Positions 1 to 9,264 are shown, counted from the stretch's first letter. The stretch: DNA of 64,000 bases from Burkholderiales bacterium (GCA_016703325.1 JADJCH010000009.1:62001-126000), one strand, 5' to 3'. Program-made: numbers and translations. The notes: generated by a model from the sequence alone, not told the origin.

Positions 1-2198
1 GCGCCGGCTGCTGCAGGTCAACGCGGTGCGCTTCGTGCAGAACCAGCTGGGCCACTACTTCAACAACAACCTGGTGCTGTTCCTGTCGGGCATGCGCAAC
101 TACGACATGGCGGTGGCCCTGTCGGATTACACCCCCAACCTGAAGTTTGCCGATGCCCTGGCGCAGACCGGCGCACCGGCGATGCTGACCTCGCTGTTCC
201 AGCTGGAGCTCTACGCCAAGGGCAGCGACCTGGTGCTCTCAGGCAAGCCCGGCGAGATGCTGGAGGCGTCCCTGAGCACCTTCAAGCGCGCCCGCATCGC
301 CGCCGAGGTGGCCAACGCGCAGGTCATCGTCGGCACCTTCCACGAGCTCAAGGAGGTGGGCCACGCCAAGAACCTGGCCGGCAAGACGGTGATCACCTCT
401 GCGGTGGACGACGAGCGGCTGGCCTTCTTCAAGCGCTGCCGCGTCAACCTGGTCGTCGATGTCTCGCCCCAGCTGTTCGACCGGGTGGTGGGCACCAACG
501 TGATCGAGGCGATGATCCTGGCCGCGCTGGGCAAGCCGGTGGAGGATGTCTCGGACGACGACTTCCGCGAGATCATCGACGAGCTGCAGCTTCAGCCGCG
601 CCTGCTGCACCCCACCGGGGAGTTCCGCAACATCCGGCGCTTTGCCTTTGTCATCCATCCGCTGAGCCAGGAGTTCATCCGCAAGGGCTTCCCCATCCCC
701 AAGGGCACGCCCAAGTTCGTGATGGACCAGGTGGAGACGCTCGCGGCGCACATGCCGCCGATGGTGTACTGCAAGATGGAGAACATCGTCTCCCCCACCG
801 GTGCGCAGGCCGAGGGCTGGCTGATCTCGGTGGGCGGCACCCCCAAGGAGATGCTGGCCCGCAGCCCGGAGTTCACCTACCGCCGCCTGCTGGCCGCAGC
901 CGAGATGGCCGAGAAGCTGGGTGCGCAGATCATGGGCCTGGGTGCCTTCACCAAGGTGGTGGGCGACGCCGGGGTGACGGTGGCGCGGCGTGCGCGCATC
1001 CCCATCACCACCGGCAACAGCTACTCGGCCTCCGGTGCCCTCTGGGCCGCTGCCGATGCCATGAAGCGCATGGGCCTGGTCAAGCTGGACCCGAAGACCA
1101 AGCAGGTGATGGCGCGCACCATGGTGATCGGCGCCACCGGCTCCATCGGCTCGGTCAGCGCGCGGCTGCTGGCCATGGCCTTCAAGCAGGTGGTGATTGC
1201 CGGGCGTGATCTGGACAAGCTGGAGCAGCTCAAGAAGTCCATCCTGAAGGACACGCCCGAGGCCGACGTGCTGTGCTCCACCGACTACGACAGCCTGCTC
1301 GGCGAGATGGACATGATCGTCACCAGCACCTCCGGTGCGGGCAAGAAGATCCTGGACATCATGAAGGTCAAGCCTGGCTGCGTCATCACCGACGTGGCCC
1401 GCCCGCTGGACCTGCCGCCCTCCGAGGTGGCCAAGCGCCCGGACGTGCTGGTGATCGAATCCGGCGAGATCGAGCTGCCCACGCAGGTCAAGGGACTCAA
1501 GAGCATCGGCCTGCCGCCCAACGTCATCTACGCCTGCCTGGCAGAGACCATCGTGCTGGCGCTGGAGGGCCGCTTCGAGGTCTTCACCATCGGGCGCGAC
1601 ACCGAGTGGCCCAAGGTCAAGGAGATCTATCGCCTGGGCCTCAAACACGGCATGAAGCTGTCGGCCATCTCCGGGGCCAAGGGCGTCTACAGCGACGAGG
1701 ACATCGCCCAGGTGGTGACGCTGGCAAAGAAGGCCCTGCGCAGCTGGAAGCCCGGTGCGGCCGCGGGCGCCGCTGCTGCTGCTGCCGACGGCGCCGCGCC
1801 CCGACCCGCCAGGAAGCGCGCTGCCCGCGCCGCGAAAGGTGGAGAAGTTGGAGAAGTTGGAGAAGTTGGAGAAGTTGGAGAAGTTGGAGAAGTTGGAGAA
1901 GTTGGAGAAGTTGGCAGAGGCGGCAGCACCCGTCGAAGCGGCGCCGGCCCCTGCTCCCGACCCGACCCCGGCGACGGCGAAGCCAGCCGCCAAACGCGCC
2001 GCCAAGGAGGTCGCCAGGCCGGTCGCCAAGCCGGTCGCCAGGAAGGCCCCCAGAAAGACCGCCGCGAAGGCAGGCCTGCCACCGGAATCATCCTTGGATT
2101 CGTCCCCGGATTCGCCCTTGAATTCGCCGCTGGCAGCGAAGAAGGTGGCGCGCAAGGCCGCGAAGAAGTCGGCGGCCACTCAAGCAGCGGCCGACTGA
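1..2198 (+). CDS. Acyl-ACP-reductase-like NAD(P)-dependent dehydrogenase (5' partial, frameshifted tail)
   Basis: The frame is open from the window edge, so the true start lies upstream. The middle and C-terminal half resembles the cyanobacterial long-chain acyl-ACP reductase (AAR) and shikimate-dehydrogenase-like families: a catalytic-domain segment with LGAFTKVVGDAG, then TTGNSYSA, then a Rossmann nucleotide-binding stretch VIGATGSIGSVSAR near bases 1126-1167. AAR reduces fatty acyl-ACP to aldehyde; here an extra N-terminal region precedes the AAR-like part. Around base 1836 the reading frame changes. The original frame would run on to 2515, 300 bases into the next gene, with implausible composition, whereas the +1 frame gives a Lys/Ala/Pro-rich tail ending QAAAD at 2198, 18 bases before the acyltransferase start. 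One extra A in the AAAGG at 1835-1839 would explain this. The enzyme core is intact. Pairing with a wax ester synthase suggests a role in making alcohols or aldehydes for storage lipid, but the exact substrate is inferred. Confidence 0.75.
1841..1912 (+). repeat. Eight tandem copies of a 9-bp unit (GGAGAAGTT)
   Basis: Eight uninterrupted identical copies of GGAGAAGTT lie in the 3' part of the dehydrogenase gene. In the frame that gives a sensible protein tail they encode a repeated Glu-Lys-Leu triplet; in the upstream frame they would encode Gly-Glu-Val. The unit is a multiple of three, so changes in copy number would keep the frame, and the repeat itself does not cause the frameshift just upstream. 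Confidence 0.95.
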
Positions 2199-2216
2199 TC
2201 CCCGCCCGGAGGCTCC

Positions 2217-3881
2217 ATGAACGAAGTCCGCCTCAACCCGCTGGACACCGCCTGGCTGTTCACCGAGTCCCGCGCCACGCCCAACCATGTGGGCGGGCTG
2301 CTGCTGTTTCGCCTGCCGGAGCAGGCACCGCGCGAGTTCCTCAGCCGGCTGATGTCGGACTTCCGGGCGCACCGCCGCTTCGGGCCGCCCTGGAACCAGC
2401 GGCTCAAGGTCCCCTTCACCAAGAACCCGCTGCCCAGCTGGGTGACGGAGAACGATGCGGACATCGACCTGGAGTACCACCTGCGCCATGCCGCGCTGCC
2501 CTGGCCGGGCGGTGAGCGTGAGCTGGGCGAGTTGATCGGCCGGCTGCAGAGCACCCCCATCGACCTCACCCGCCCACCCTGGGAGTGCACCCTGATCGAA
2601 GGGCTGGAGGACGGTCGCTTCGCGATGTTCGTGAAGATGCACCATGCGCTGATTGACGGCATCAGCGGCATGAAGCTGCTGCAGCGCGCCATGTGCGACG
2701 ACGCGGACGCCAGCGTCACGATGCCGCCCTTCTGGGACACCAGCACCTCAGCCGAAGCGCCTGCAGAACCACAGCCCCGCCGTTCCGGGCGTTCAACGAA
2801 GGGCAGAAAGGGCGCTGCATCGGTGGCTGCATCCATGGCCGCATCCGTGGCTGCGTCCGTGGCTGCAGATGGGGCCGTGCAAGCCGTGGCCTCCGTGGCC
2901 AACGCAGCCCAGGCCGGCGTTAACCAGCTGGTGCCCACCCTGGCGGCGGCCACAGCCGCGGCGATGGAGGGGCTGAGCCTGCAGGCCAAGGCGCTGCCGC
3001 AACTGGCCGCTGCCTTCGGGCAGATCCTGCGGCGCATCGGCGACCCCTCCGACGGCCTGGCCGTGCCTTTCGACGCCCCCCGTTCGTCCCTCAACGGCCG
3101 GGTGCGCGAGAAGCGACGCTTCGCCACCCAGCAGTTCGAGATGGCCCGGCTGCGTGCGGTGGCACAGGCGGTGGGCTGCACACTCAACGACGTGGTGCTG
3201 TCGCTGTGCGGGGGGGCGCTGCGGCGCTTCCTGGCCGAACGCGGCGAGCTGCCGGACAAGTCCCTGACGGCGGGCATCCCGGTGTCCGTGCGGCCCGCCG
3301 ACGACGAAGGCACCGGCAACGCCATCAGCTTCATCGTGGCCACCCTGGGCACCGATGTGGAGGATCCGCTGGCCCGATTGCAGGCGGTGCGCTCCTCCGT
3401 ACAGCATGCCAAGGCGCACCTGCAGAGCCTGTCGCGCCCGGTGATGCAGCAGTACACCCTGCTGCTGATGGCGCCCACCCTGCTGACGCTGCTCACCGGC
3501 ATCGGCGGGCGCACGCCGCCGATGTTCAACATCACCATCAGCAACGTGCCCGGCCCGGAGCAGCCGCTGTACTTCCGCGGTGCGCAGTTGCTGTCGATCT
3601 ACCCGGCCTCCATCGTCACCCACGGCCAGGCGCTCAACATCACCTGCGAGAGCTACAACGGCCAGATGAACTTCGGCTTCACCGGCTGCCACGCCTCGCT
3701 GCCCAGCCTGCAGAAGGTGGCGGTGTATGCCGCCGAGGCGCTGCAGGAGCTGGAGGCGCTGCTGTTGCCTGCGCCCAAACCCGAGACCATGCCCAAGCCC
3801 AGGCGTCGCAGCAGCCCCAGCTCCTCGGACGACCAACCCGTCCGCGCGCCTCGGCGCAGGAAAGGGACTGACAACCTGTGA
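2217..3881 (+). CDS. Wax ester synthase / diacylglycerol O-acyltransferase (WS/DGAT family)
   Basis: This 554-residue protein belongs to the bacterial WS/DGAT family, which joins fatty acyl-CoA to long-chain alcohols or diacylglycerol to make wax esters or triacylglycerol at the inner membrane and lipid-body surface. The catalytic HHxxxDG motif is present as HHALIDG at residues 142-148, preceded by PPWE and followed near the C-terminus by the family motif NVPGP. Length fits the family (about 450-550), with extra residues in a linker at about 180-260 rich in Ala, Val and Ser. Start ATG 2217 has CGGAGG at 2207-2212. It follows the acyl-ACP-reductase-like gene by 18 bases and is probably co-transcribed. 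The C-terminus is a basic Pro/Arg/Ser-rich tail. Confidence 0.92.
   Translation: MNEVRLNPLDTAWLFTESRATPNHVGGLLLFRLPEQAPREFLSRLMSDFRAHRRFGPPWNQRLKVPFTKNPLPSWVTENDADIDLEYHLRHAALPWPGGERELGELIGRLQSTPIDLTRPPWECTLIEGLEDGRFAMFVKMHHALIDGISGMKLLQRAMCDDADASVTMPPFWDTSTSAEAPAEPQPRRSGRSTKGRKGAASVAASMAASVAASVAADGAVQAVASVANAAQAGVNQLVPTLAAATAAAMEGLSLQAKALPQLAAAFGQILRRIGDPSDGLAVPFDAPRSSLNGRVREKRRFATQQFEMARLRAVAQAVGCTLNDVVLSLCGGALRRFLAERGELPDKSLTAGIPVSVRPADDEGTGNAISFIVATLGTDVEDPLARLQAVRSSVQHAKAHLQSLSRPVMQQYTLLLMAPTLLTLLTGIGGRTPPMFNITISNVPGPEQPLYFRGAQLLSIYPASIVTHGQALNITCESYNGQMNFGFTGCHASLPSLQKVAVYAAEALQELEALLLPAPKPETMPKPRRRSSPSSSDDQPVRAPRRRKGTDNL
2820..2867 (+). repeat. Four tandem 12-bp units in the acyltransferase linker
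   Basis: Four imperfect 12-base units (TCCGTGGCTGCA-like) encode SVAA, SMAA, SVAA, SVAA inside the linker of the WS/DGAT protein. The expansion is in frame and lies between the N-terminal catalytic and C-terminal halves, where length variation should be tolerated. Confidence 0.85.
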
Positions 3882-4022
3882 ACCCGCGGCCTGACGCCTC
3901 GACCGATCACCGGTCTCCACAGCTTCTTCAGGCGGCTGACGCAGGCGTTGTGCGCCGATGTCAAGATTCAATGGGTGCCGGGGTTCCGTTTCATGGTCCC
4001 GGCATGCGCGATCTTTCCGTTC

Positions 4023-4319
4023 TCACTCAAGGCGCTGAAGCCAGTAGCCAGGATCCTTGGCATCGGGTCGCAGCGCGTAGATCACGATTTCCTCCTTCTC
4101 GTCCCGGTAGACGACAGAGAACGGGAAACCTTTGATGCGCATCCGACGGCAGCCCGCCTCGTCACACTTTCCGGTTGCAGGGCTTTGACGAATTCGATCC
4201 AGCGCCCACTGTACGGATTGCTGGAACTTGATGCCGGTTCCAGGCCGGGTCGCGCTGTAGAACCGGGTTTCGTGGAGCAGCTCTGCCCGAGCGGAAGCGT
4301 CGAAGCGTAACTTCTTCAC
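4023..4319 (-). CDS. RelE/ParE-family toxin
   Basis: A 98-residue basic protein with the compact RelE/ParE fold signature: an N-terminal helix region (ELLHETRFY), a middle helix (FQQSVQWALDRI) and the C-terminal beta strands FPFSVVYRDEKEEIVIYAL. Members either cut mRNA at the ribosome or poison gyrase; which applies here cannot be read from sequence. Its ATG overlaps the stop of the upstream antitoxin gene by four bases (ATGA), the usual antitoxin-first arrangement that couples translation. The pair stands alone between the acyltransferase and the glucan locus. Confidence 0.88.
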   Translation of the reverse strand: MKKLRFDASARAELLHETRFYSATRPGTGIKFQQSVQWALDRIRQSPATGKCDEAGCRRMRIKGFPFSVVYRDEKEEIVIYALRPDAKDPGYWLQRLE

Positions 4320-4546
4320 CGCGCGAGCAGCCTGGCCTCGGCCATGACTTCTTCAGCGTCGAACAAGGTGGCTTCACCTCGTTCGTATGCTGCGACCCTG
4401 CGTCGAATCTCAATGCGCCATGCCTCTTCGACCGCAGGGTCGGGGTTGTCTTCCATTGACTCGATCAGCATGTCGATCAGGCGCGCACGGTCCCTGGGTT
4501 CAAGGCTGCGCCCACGTTGGGCAAGCTCAACAACGGTGTCGGCCAT
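4316..4546 (-). CDS. Addiction-module antitoxin (TIGR02574-type component)
   Basis: A 76-residue acidic protein matching the short 'addiction module component' antitoxins that accompany RelE/ParE toxins. Typical features are the N-terminal ELAQRGRSLEPRDRARLIDMLIES helix region and the central PAVEEAWRIEIRRRV segment. It should bind and neutralise the toxin encoded immediately downstream and probably represses its own promoter in the 114-base gap at 4547-4660, where I see no clear operator. Confidence 0.87.
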   Translation of the reverse strand: MADTVVELAQRGRSLEPRDRARLIDMLIESMEDNPDPAVEEAWRIEIRRRVAAYERGEATLFDAEEVMAEARLLAR

Positions 4547-4660
4547 AGGGATGCTCCTGCTTCAGCGCCCGAATCTTACAGACCAGGCGTTCACAGCGCA
4601 TCAGTCCGGCTGATCAGCGGCATTGCCTTGCTTGCCCCCCAATTCATCGGTTGAGCGCGA

Positions 4661-6553
4661 TCACTCAAAGAACAGGTTGCCACCCACGCCCAGGCCATTG
4701 GGGTAGAGGGCAGGGTCGGCACTGGTGGTGAACTGCATGTCGGCGCGCAGCAGCTGGAAGTGCAGCTCCGCCACCTTCACGGCCTTGAACGCTGCCATGG
4801 TGTTGGTGGCGCAGCCCGAGACGGTGAAATCGGCCAGCGGCACCCGGTAGGCGGTGGTGATGTCCGCCGCGGTCAATGTGACCTTGGCATCGGCCACACA
4901 GGTGTTGCTGGACGAAGAGACCAGCCGCACCGTCGCCTTGCAGACGTTGGCGCATTGGGTGTTGGTGCCCAGAGTCAGGTTGTAGTGGGTGCGGGTCGAG
5001 ACGTCCCAGCCACCGGCACCGTGGGCGATGAACAGGCCGAAGCCCCACTGCGCGGTGTTGCTGCTGCTGAAGCCGTAGCCCATCTGGATCTGCTCGGCGT
5101 AGTTGCCGCCCCACCAGAAAGCCTCACCGGCGTTGGCGCTGTAGTTGCCGGTGGTGTAGTTGCCGGGCAGCGCCTTGCCGTTGGTGGTGTCGTAGGCGGG
5201 GGAGCCGGTGGCGTTGGCGCGCACGATCTGCAGCGGTGTGCTGCTGGGCGGCGGGCTGGCGCCGGGGGTCTCGAAGTAGATGTTGCCGCCGATGCCCAGC
5301 CCGTTGGGGTACAGCGTCGGGTCGCCACTGGTGGTGAACTGCATGTCGGCGCGCAGCAGCTGGAAGTGCAGCTCGGCCACCTTCTGCTGGATGAAGGCCG
5401 CCGGCGTGTTGGTGCTGCAGCCCGACACCACCAAGTCGGCCAGCCGCAGCGAGTAGGCGGTGTTGATGTCGGCCGAGGTGAGGGTGACCTTGGTTTCGGC
5501 CACGCAGGACGGATTGGCGGCCGAGACCAGCCGGGCGGTCACCTTGCACACCCCCGCACACTCCCCGTTCGAGCCGAGGTTGAACTTGTAGTGGGTGGTG
5601 TTGCTGATGTCCCAGCCGCCGGCCCCGTGGGCGATGTAGAGACCGAAGCCCCACTGCGCTGCATCGGTGGCGCTGAAGCCGTAACCCACCTGAACCTGCT
5701 CAGGGAAGTTGCCTTCCCACCACTTGATCTCGCCGGCATTCGCGCTGTATTGACCGGTGGCGAAGTTGCCCGGCTGGGCCCTGCCGCTGCTGTATGCCGG
5801 TGTTTCGGCGGAATGGGCGCGCACCACCTGCACCAGTGTCGGGCCGGTGCGGGTGTTGTAGGCCTGGGTCAATGAAGCTGCAGCGGTGTTGCTGCGGCTG
5901 GCGCTGTCGGCGAAGCTGTCCGCAGCGACGCTGACCTCCAGGTTGCCGGCCGAGTTGGCGTCCGGCGTGACCACGAGCGTTGCACGGCTGCCGTCGATAC
6001 GGGTGAAGCTGCCCTTGCTGCCGCCGGTCACTGTGACATCGGCTGCGTCGAAGCTGCTGCCCACCTCCTTGCTGAAGTTGAAGGTCAGGGTCACATCGCC
6101 ACTGGCCGTGCTGCCGGCGGCACTGCTGGTGACGCTGACCACCGGGGGCAGGGTGTCGAAGGATTGGCTGGTCGCAGCGGCCTGGCCGCGGTTGCCGACG
6201 GTGTCCTCATAGCTGCTGGCCGCCACCGACACCGCGATGCTGCCGGTGCTGTTGGCTGCCGGGGTGACAACCAGGGTGTACTGCGTGCCGCTCACCCGGG
6301 TGAAGGCGCCCTTGCTGCCGTTGGTGACGGTGACATCGTCCGCAGAGAAGCTGCGGCCGACGTCCTCGCTGAAGGTGAAAGTGAAGGTCACGTCGCCCGC
6401 AGCCGCACCGCTGACCACGCTGCTGGCGATCACCATCGTGGGTGCCGTGGTCTCGGCGGGCGGGGAGGCGTCCCCACCGCCGCAGGCCGAGAGGATCAGG
6501 GTCGCCGCCAGCGCCAGTGCGCTGAGGGGCGGGCGGAGCGGAGAAGCGGTCAT
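4661..6553 (-). CDS. Ig-like domain lipoprotein with duplicated C-terminal module; putative glucan-binding surface protein
   Basis: Predicted 630-residue lipoprotein. A signal peptide ends in the lipobox LSAC (Cys24) followed by GGG. Residues about 34-130 and 131-225 are two bacterial Ig-like repeats (VTFTFTFSEDVG / VTLTFNFSKEVG patterns). Residues about 237-428 and 441-630 are two copies of a roughly 190-residue module that share YSANAGE, QWGFGL, IAHGAGGWD and VAELHFQLLRADMQFTTS, joined by a Pro/Ser linker. I do not recognise the module; its Trp/Tyr richness and position would suit carbohydrate binding (inference). I chose ATG 6553 rather than an upstream frame extension to 6631 because it starts directly at a signal peptide and leaves the operator at 6617-6630 upstream of the gene. 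That operator places it in the glucan regulon. Confidence 0.8.
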   Translation of the reverse strand: MTASPLRPPLSALALAATLILSACGGGDASPPAETTAPTMVIASSVVSGAAAGDVTFTFTFSEDVGRSFSADDVTVTNGSKGAFTRVSGTQYTLVVTPAANSTGSIAVSVAASSYEDTVGNRGQAAATSQSFDTLPPVVSVTSSAAGSTASGDVTLTFNFSKEVGSSFDAADVTVTGGSKGSFTRIDGSRATLVVTPDANSAGNLEVSVAADSFADSASRSNTAAASLTQAYNTRTGPTLVQVVRAHSAETPAYSSGRAQPGNFATGQYSANAGEIKWWEGNFPEQVQVGYGFSATDAAQWGFGLYIAHGAGGWDISNTTHYKFNLGSNGECAGVCKVTARLVSAANPSCVAETKVTLTSADINTAYSLRLADLVVSGCSTNTPAAFIQQKVAELHFQLLRADMQFTTSGDPTLYPNGLGIGGNIYFETPGASPPPSSTPLQIVRANATGSPAYDTTNGKALPGNYTTGNYSANAGEAFWWGGNYAEQIQMGYGFSSSNTAQWGFGLFIAHGAGGWDVSTRTHYNLTLGTNTQCANVCKATVRLVSSSSNTCVADAKVTLTAADITTAYRVPLADFTVSGCATNTMAAFKAVKVAELHFQLLRADMQFTTSADPALYPNGLGVGGNLFFE

Positions 6554-6616
6554 GGTGGGGACGTCCTGGGTGAAGAAGGGCTTCCGCCTGTCTGGACAGA
6601 CGGTTTCGGAAGGTTG

Positions 6617-6630
6617 TGAAAGCGGTTTCA
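6617..6630. promoter_or_regulatory. LacI-type operator upstream of the lipoprotein gene (one mismatch)
   Basis: TGAAAGCGGTTTCA matches the perfect palindrome TGAAAGCGCTTTCA found three more times in this locus, except for one base. It lies 64 bases upstream of the lipoprotein start, just downstream of a candidate -10 box, where a bound repressor would block transcription. Confidence 0.75.
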
Positions 6631-6634
6631 AGAC

Positions 6635-6663
6635 AGCTTAGTGCTTGTAGGTAGCAGGTGCAA
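6635..6663 (-). promoter_or_regulatory. Candidate sigma-70 promoter of the lipoprotein gene
   Basis: On the minus strand TTGCAC (6663-6658), a 17-base spacer and TAAGCT (6640-6635) form a weak to moderate -35/-10 pair. The -10 box is four bases from the operator at 6617-6630, the same layout as at the porin promoter. Confidence 0.5.
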
Positions 6664-6731
6664 GGGTGCTCGCTCGTGGCTTTCCCTGAGGCCTGTTGCA
6701 CACGGCGACGGTTCGGGCGGGCGCAGCGGGT

Positions 6732-9062
6732 TCAGCGCAACTGGCCCAGCGTGCCCGGCGCCACCTCCAGCACCTTGCCGTCGGTGAAGGTCACCTTCAA
6801 GGTGGATTTGCCGGCGTTGTAGGCCAGGTAGCTGCGTTGCCCGTCGGGGCGTTTGAAGACGGCGTACAGCGGCGTGTCGGCGCGCACCGTCAGGTCCGGC
6901 GTACCCAGCGCCTGCAGGCTCAGGATCCAGTGCAGCGTGTGCGTGCGGGTGTCGCCGGACTCGATGCTGCCGTTGGGGTTCCAGCCGGCGAGCGCGGCCG
7001 CCGGGTCGGCCATCGCCAGGTATTTGGCGAAGATGTCCTGCCAGATGTCCGCCGGCGGCGGGTTGGGCGGGAACTTGCCGCGCTGGCGGTAGGCTTTGGT
7101 TTCTTCCTCCATCGCCGCCAGGTTGCGGCGGATGTAGGCCGGGTCGCGGGCCAGGTAGGTGGAGAAGCTGGCGATCGGCAGCAGGTTGATGCCGTGGATC
7201 TGCCGCGGCTCGTCCGTCCACCAGGTGTTGTGCGCGTACTTGCCGCCAAACACCATGCTGGTCTCGACGTTCTTGTACTCCGGCGCAAAGACCAGGCGGT
7301 GCAGGTCGAACCAGTAGTGTTCGATGGCGTCGATCTCGGTGGTGAGCAGGTAGACGCCCAGGTCGCGGACCGCGGGGTTGCCGGTGGCTTCGCCCCAGAG
7401 GATCAGGCCGGCCCAGGCGTTGAGCGCCTCGCTGGACGACTCCTGGTTGTTGCCCAGCGCACCGTACTCGCCCGCGCCGCCGATGCCCACCGCCCAGGAG
7501 TGGCCTTCGTAGGGGTCGAAGTTGCGCAGCCGCGGGAACTTCGTGCGGCTGCGGTCGGTGCTGGCGATGTTGTCCACCAGCAGATTCACCATGCCGCCCC
7601 AGCGCTCCGGGGCGGCCCAGGCCGGGTCGCGCAGGGCGATTTCGGCGGCCGCGCGGATCCAGTAGCCGAACCAGAAATGGAAGTCGTTGAGCTGCTCGAC
7701 GTGGAAGAACTCATCCGGGTAGGCCACCACCGCCCCCATCGACTGGTCCCAGCGCAGGTAGCTGCGTGCGGCCTGGCCGCCCAGCCACCATTCGATGCGT
7801 TCGCGGGCGATGCCCAGAAGCTGGTCGCGTGCGGCCAGGTCGCCCTGCTGTTCGGCAATTGCTGCGAGCTGGGTGGCGCGGGTCAGGCCCTTGCCCTGCC
7901 AGTAGGCGGACACGCGCCAGTTGTCGGCGTTTTCGCGCGCGGGGATCAGCTCGCGGCGGCGGCGCAGGTCGCGTTTGAGGTGGTCGTTCAGCTCCTCCAG
8001 CCGCGGTCCTTCGGCCAGGCGGGGCCAGTGCGGCACGAAACCCGTGTAGGGCCTTGTGGTCTTGAAGCTGGATGCGGCCAGCAGCCGCAGCGGGCCGCGC
8101 ACGGTGTCGTAACTCGGGCCCAGCCGGCCGGCGACCGATGGGTTGTTGTGCCAATGGTGCGGGTACAGGCCCAGCAACGGGCCGTGGTCGGGGCCTTCCA
8201 TGACCTGCACGGTGGCGGTGAAGGTGGTCTCCACCGCGCTGGCAGCGGCGTCGTAGCGGCCTTCCACCTGGGTGTCCTGCACAAAAGCGTAGGCGTGGCG
8301 GGCCAGCAGCGCCAGGGTTTCGGGTCGATCGTCCGGCAACGCGGTGGCGGAGAAGTGGCCTGCGCCGGCCGGCAACCGGCCGATCCACCGGGTGGCCGAG
8401 GCGGGTTCCCAGCGCACGCCGGTGGGGCCGAAGACGGCGAAGGTCTGCCCCTTCACCCGCAGCAGCAGCGTGCGCGGATCGGCGGCGCTGTTCAGACGCT
8501 CGCCGGCTTCGGCCAGGTCGATGCGCACATCGCCGCGGTTGAGGCGGAAGTAGGCATAGGGGCTGCCATGCGCCACCGTGGCCAGCAGCTGGTCGGCCCC
8601 GCGCGCCACAGCGATGTCGATGGCCCAGTCGGACACACGCGCCAGCTTGGCGGGTTCAGGCTCGAAGGCTTCGGGGCGGAAGGTCAGCGCGGCGTCGTGC
8701 GGGTAGTGGATCTCGACGTCCTGTCGCTCGGTGGGCACCACCCGCTTGCGCGGCAGCGACATCGCCAGGCCGGCCGCAGTGGCCTGGAAGGCCAGCGGTT
8801 GGGCGTAGATCGGGTCGGGCTTGGGGTTGAAGACCAGGGTCGAGTACCACTGGCTGGTGGGCACCGCCTGCTTCAGCGCTGCATCGGCCCGCCAGGGCGC
8901 CCTGGGCGGGGGTTGGTCCCTGCCCTTGGGCGTCAGCTGCACACTGCCCGCGCCGATGGCCAGCGACTGGGCCGCCGCGGTGCCGAGCCAGGCGGCAGCC
9001 AGCTGCGCCAGTACAGACAGGCCGACCAGCAGCGGCCAGCGGAGAAGGGGAGACCGGGTCAT
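6732..9062 (-). CDS. Secreted GH81 endo-beta-1,3-glucanase
   Basis: A 776-residue protein with a Sec signal peptide (RWPLLVGLSVLAQLAAAWLG, then AAA-Q). It carries the hallmarks of glycoside hydrolase family 81, inverting endo-beta-1,3-glucanases that cut laminarin, curdlan or callose: LNDFHFWFGYW, FDPYEGHSWA and the signature NNQESSSEALNAW with the catalytic glutamates at about E541 and E545. Length is usual for the family. I chose ATG 9062 because an extension to 9125 lacks a signal-like N-terminus and would nearly reach the operator; 9062 has AGGA upstream on the minus strand. It stands alone and is divergent from the porin-GH17-phosphorylase genes, with an operator 66 bases upstream. It likely starts polymer breakdown outside the cytoplasm. 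Confidence 0.9.
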   Translation of the reverse strand: MTRSPLLRWPLLVGLSVLAQLAAAWLGTAAAQSLAIGAGSVQLTPKGRDQPPPRAPWRADAALKQAVPTSQWYSTLVFNPKPDPIYAQPLAFQATAAGLAMSLPRKRVVPTERQDVEIHYPHDAALTFRPEAFEPEPAKLARVSDWAIDIAVARGADQLLATVAHGSPYAYFRLNRGDVRIDLAEAGERLNSAADPRTLLLRVKGQTFAVFGPTGVRWEPASATRWIGRLPAGAGHFSATALPDDRPETLALLARHAYAFVQDTQVEGRYDAAASAVETTFTATVQVMEGPDHGPLLGLYPHHWHNNPSVAGRLGPSYDTVRGPLRLLAASSFKTTRPYTGFVPHWPRLAEGPRLEELNDHLKRDLRRRRELIPARENADNWRVSAYWQGKGLTRATQLAAIAEQQGDLAARDQLLGIARERIEWWLGGQAARSYLRWDQSMGAVVAYPDEFFHVEQLNDFHFWFGYWIRAAAEIALRDPAWAAPERWGGMVNLLVDNIASTDRSRTKFPRLRNFDPYEGHSWAVGIGGAGEYGALGNNQESSSEALNAWAGLILWGEATGNPAVRDLGVYLLTTEIDAIEHYWFDLHRLVFAPEYKNVETSMVFGGKYAHNTWWTDEPRQIHGINLLPIASFSTYLARDPAYIRRNLAAMEEETKAYRQRGKFPPNPPPADIWQDIFAKYLAMADPAAALAGWNPNGSIESGDTRTHTLHWILSLQALGTPDLTVRADTPLYAVFKRPDGQRSYLAYNAGKSTLKVTFTDGKVLEVAPGTLGQLR

Positions 9063-9127
9063 GGAGGCGTCCTCACAGCAGGCGCCCAGGGGCGCACACA
9101 GCATTCGGAGAGTGGCAGCCTGCATTC

Positions 9128-9141
9128 TGAAAGCGCTTTCA
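9128..9141. promoter_or_regulatory. Perfect LacI-type operator upstream of GH81
   Basis: TGAAAGCGCTTTCA, a perfect 14-bp palindrome with a central CG as is typical for LacI/GalR family sites. It lies 66 bases upstream of the GH81 start in the 281-base divergent intergenic region (9063-9343). A second copy lies 167 bases away at 9295. Confidence 0.85.
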
Positions 9142-9264
9142 AGAAATGCATTCCAGGGAAACCCGAATCACTGCCGGCCGCTGATGCAGATCAACCACCG
9201 GGTGGGCAGGTCCCGGCTGTCGGGCGGGTGTTGCGGTGCGCGGGAAAACACGGGTGTGCAGGCG

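Noticed and set aside
1841..1912. CRISPR-like array
   Set aside because: Direct repeats without spacers inside a coding region; a simple tandem repeat.
26..2515. Uninterrupted frame running 300 bases into the acyltransferase gene
   Set aside because: Beyond about 1836 the translation is a Gly/Arg-rich, non-protein-like sequence; the +1 frame gives a normal tail and stop at 2198.
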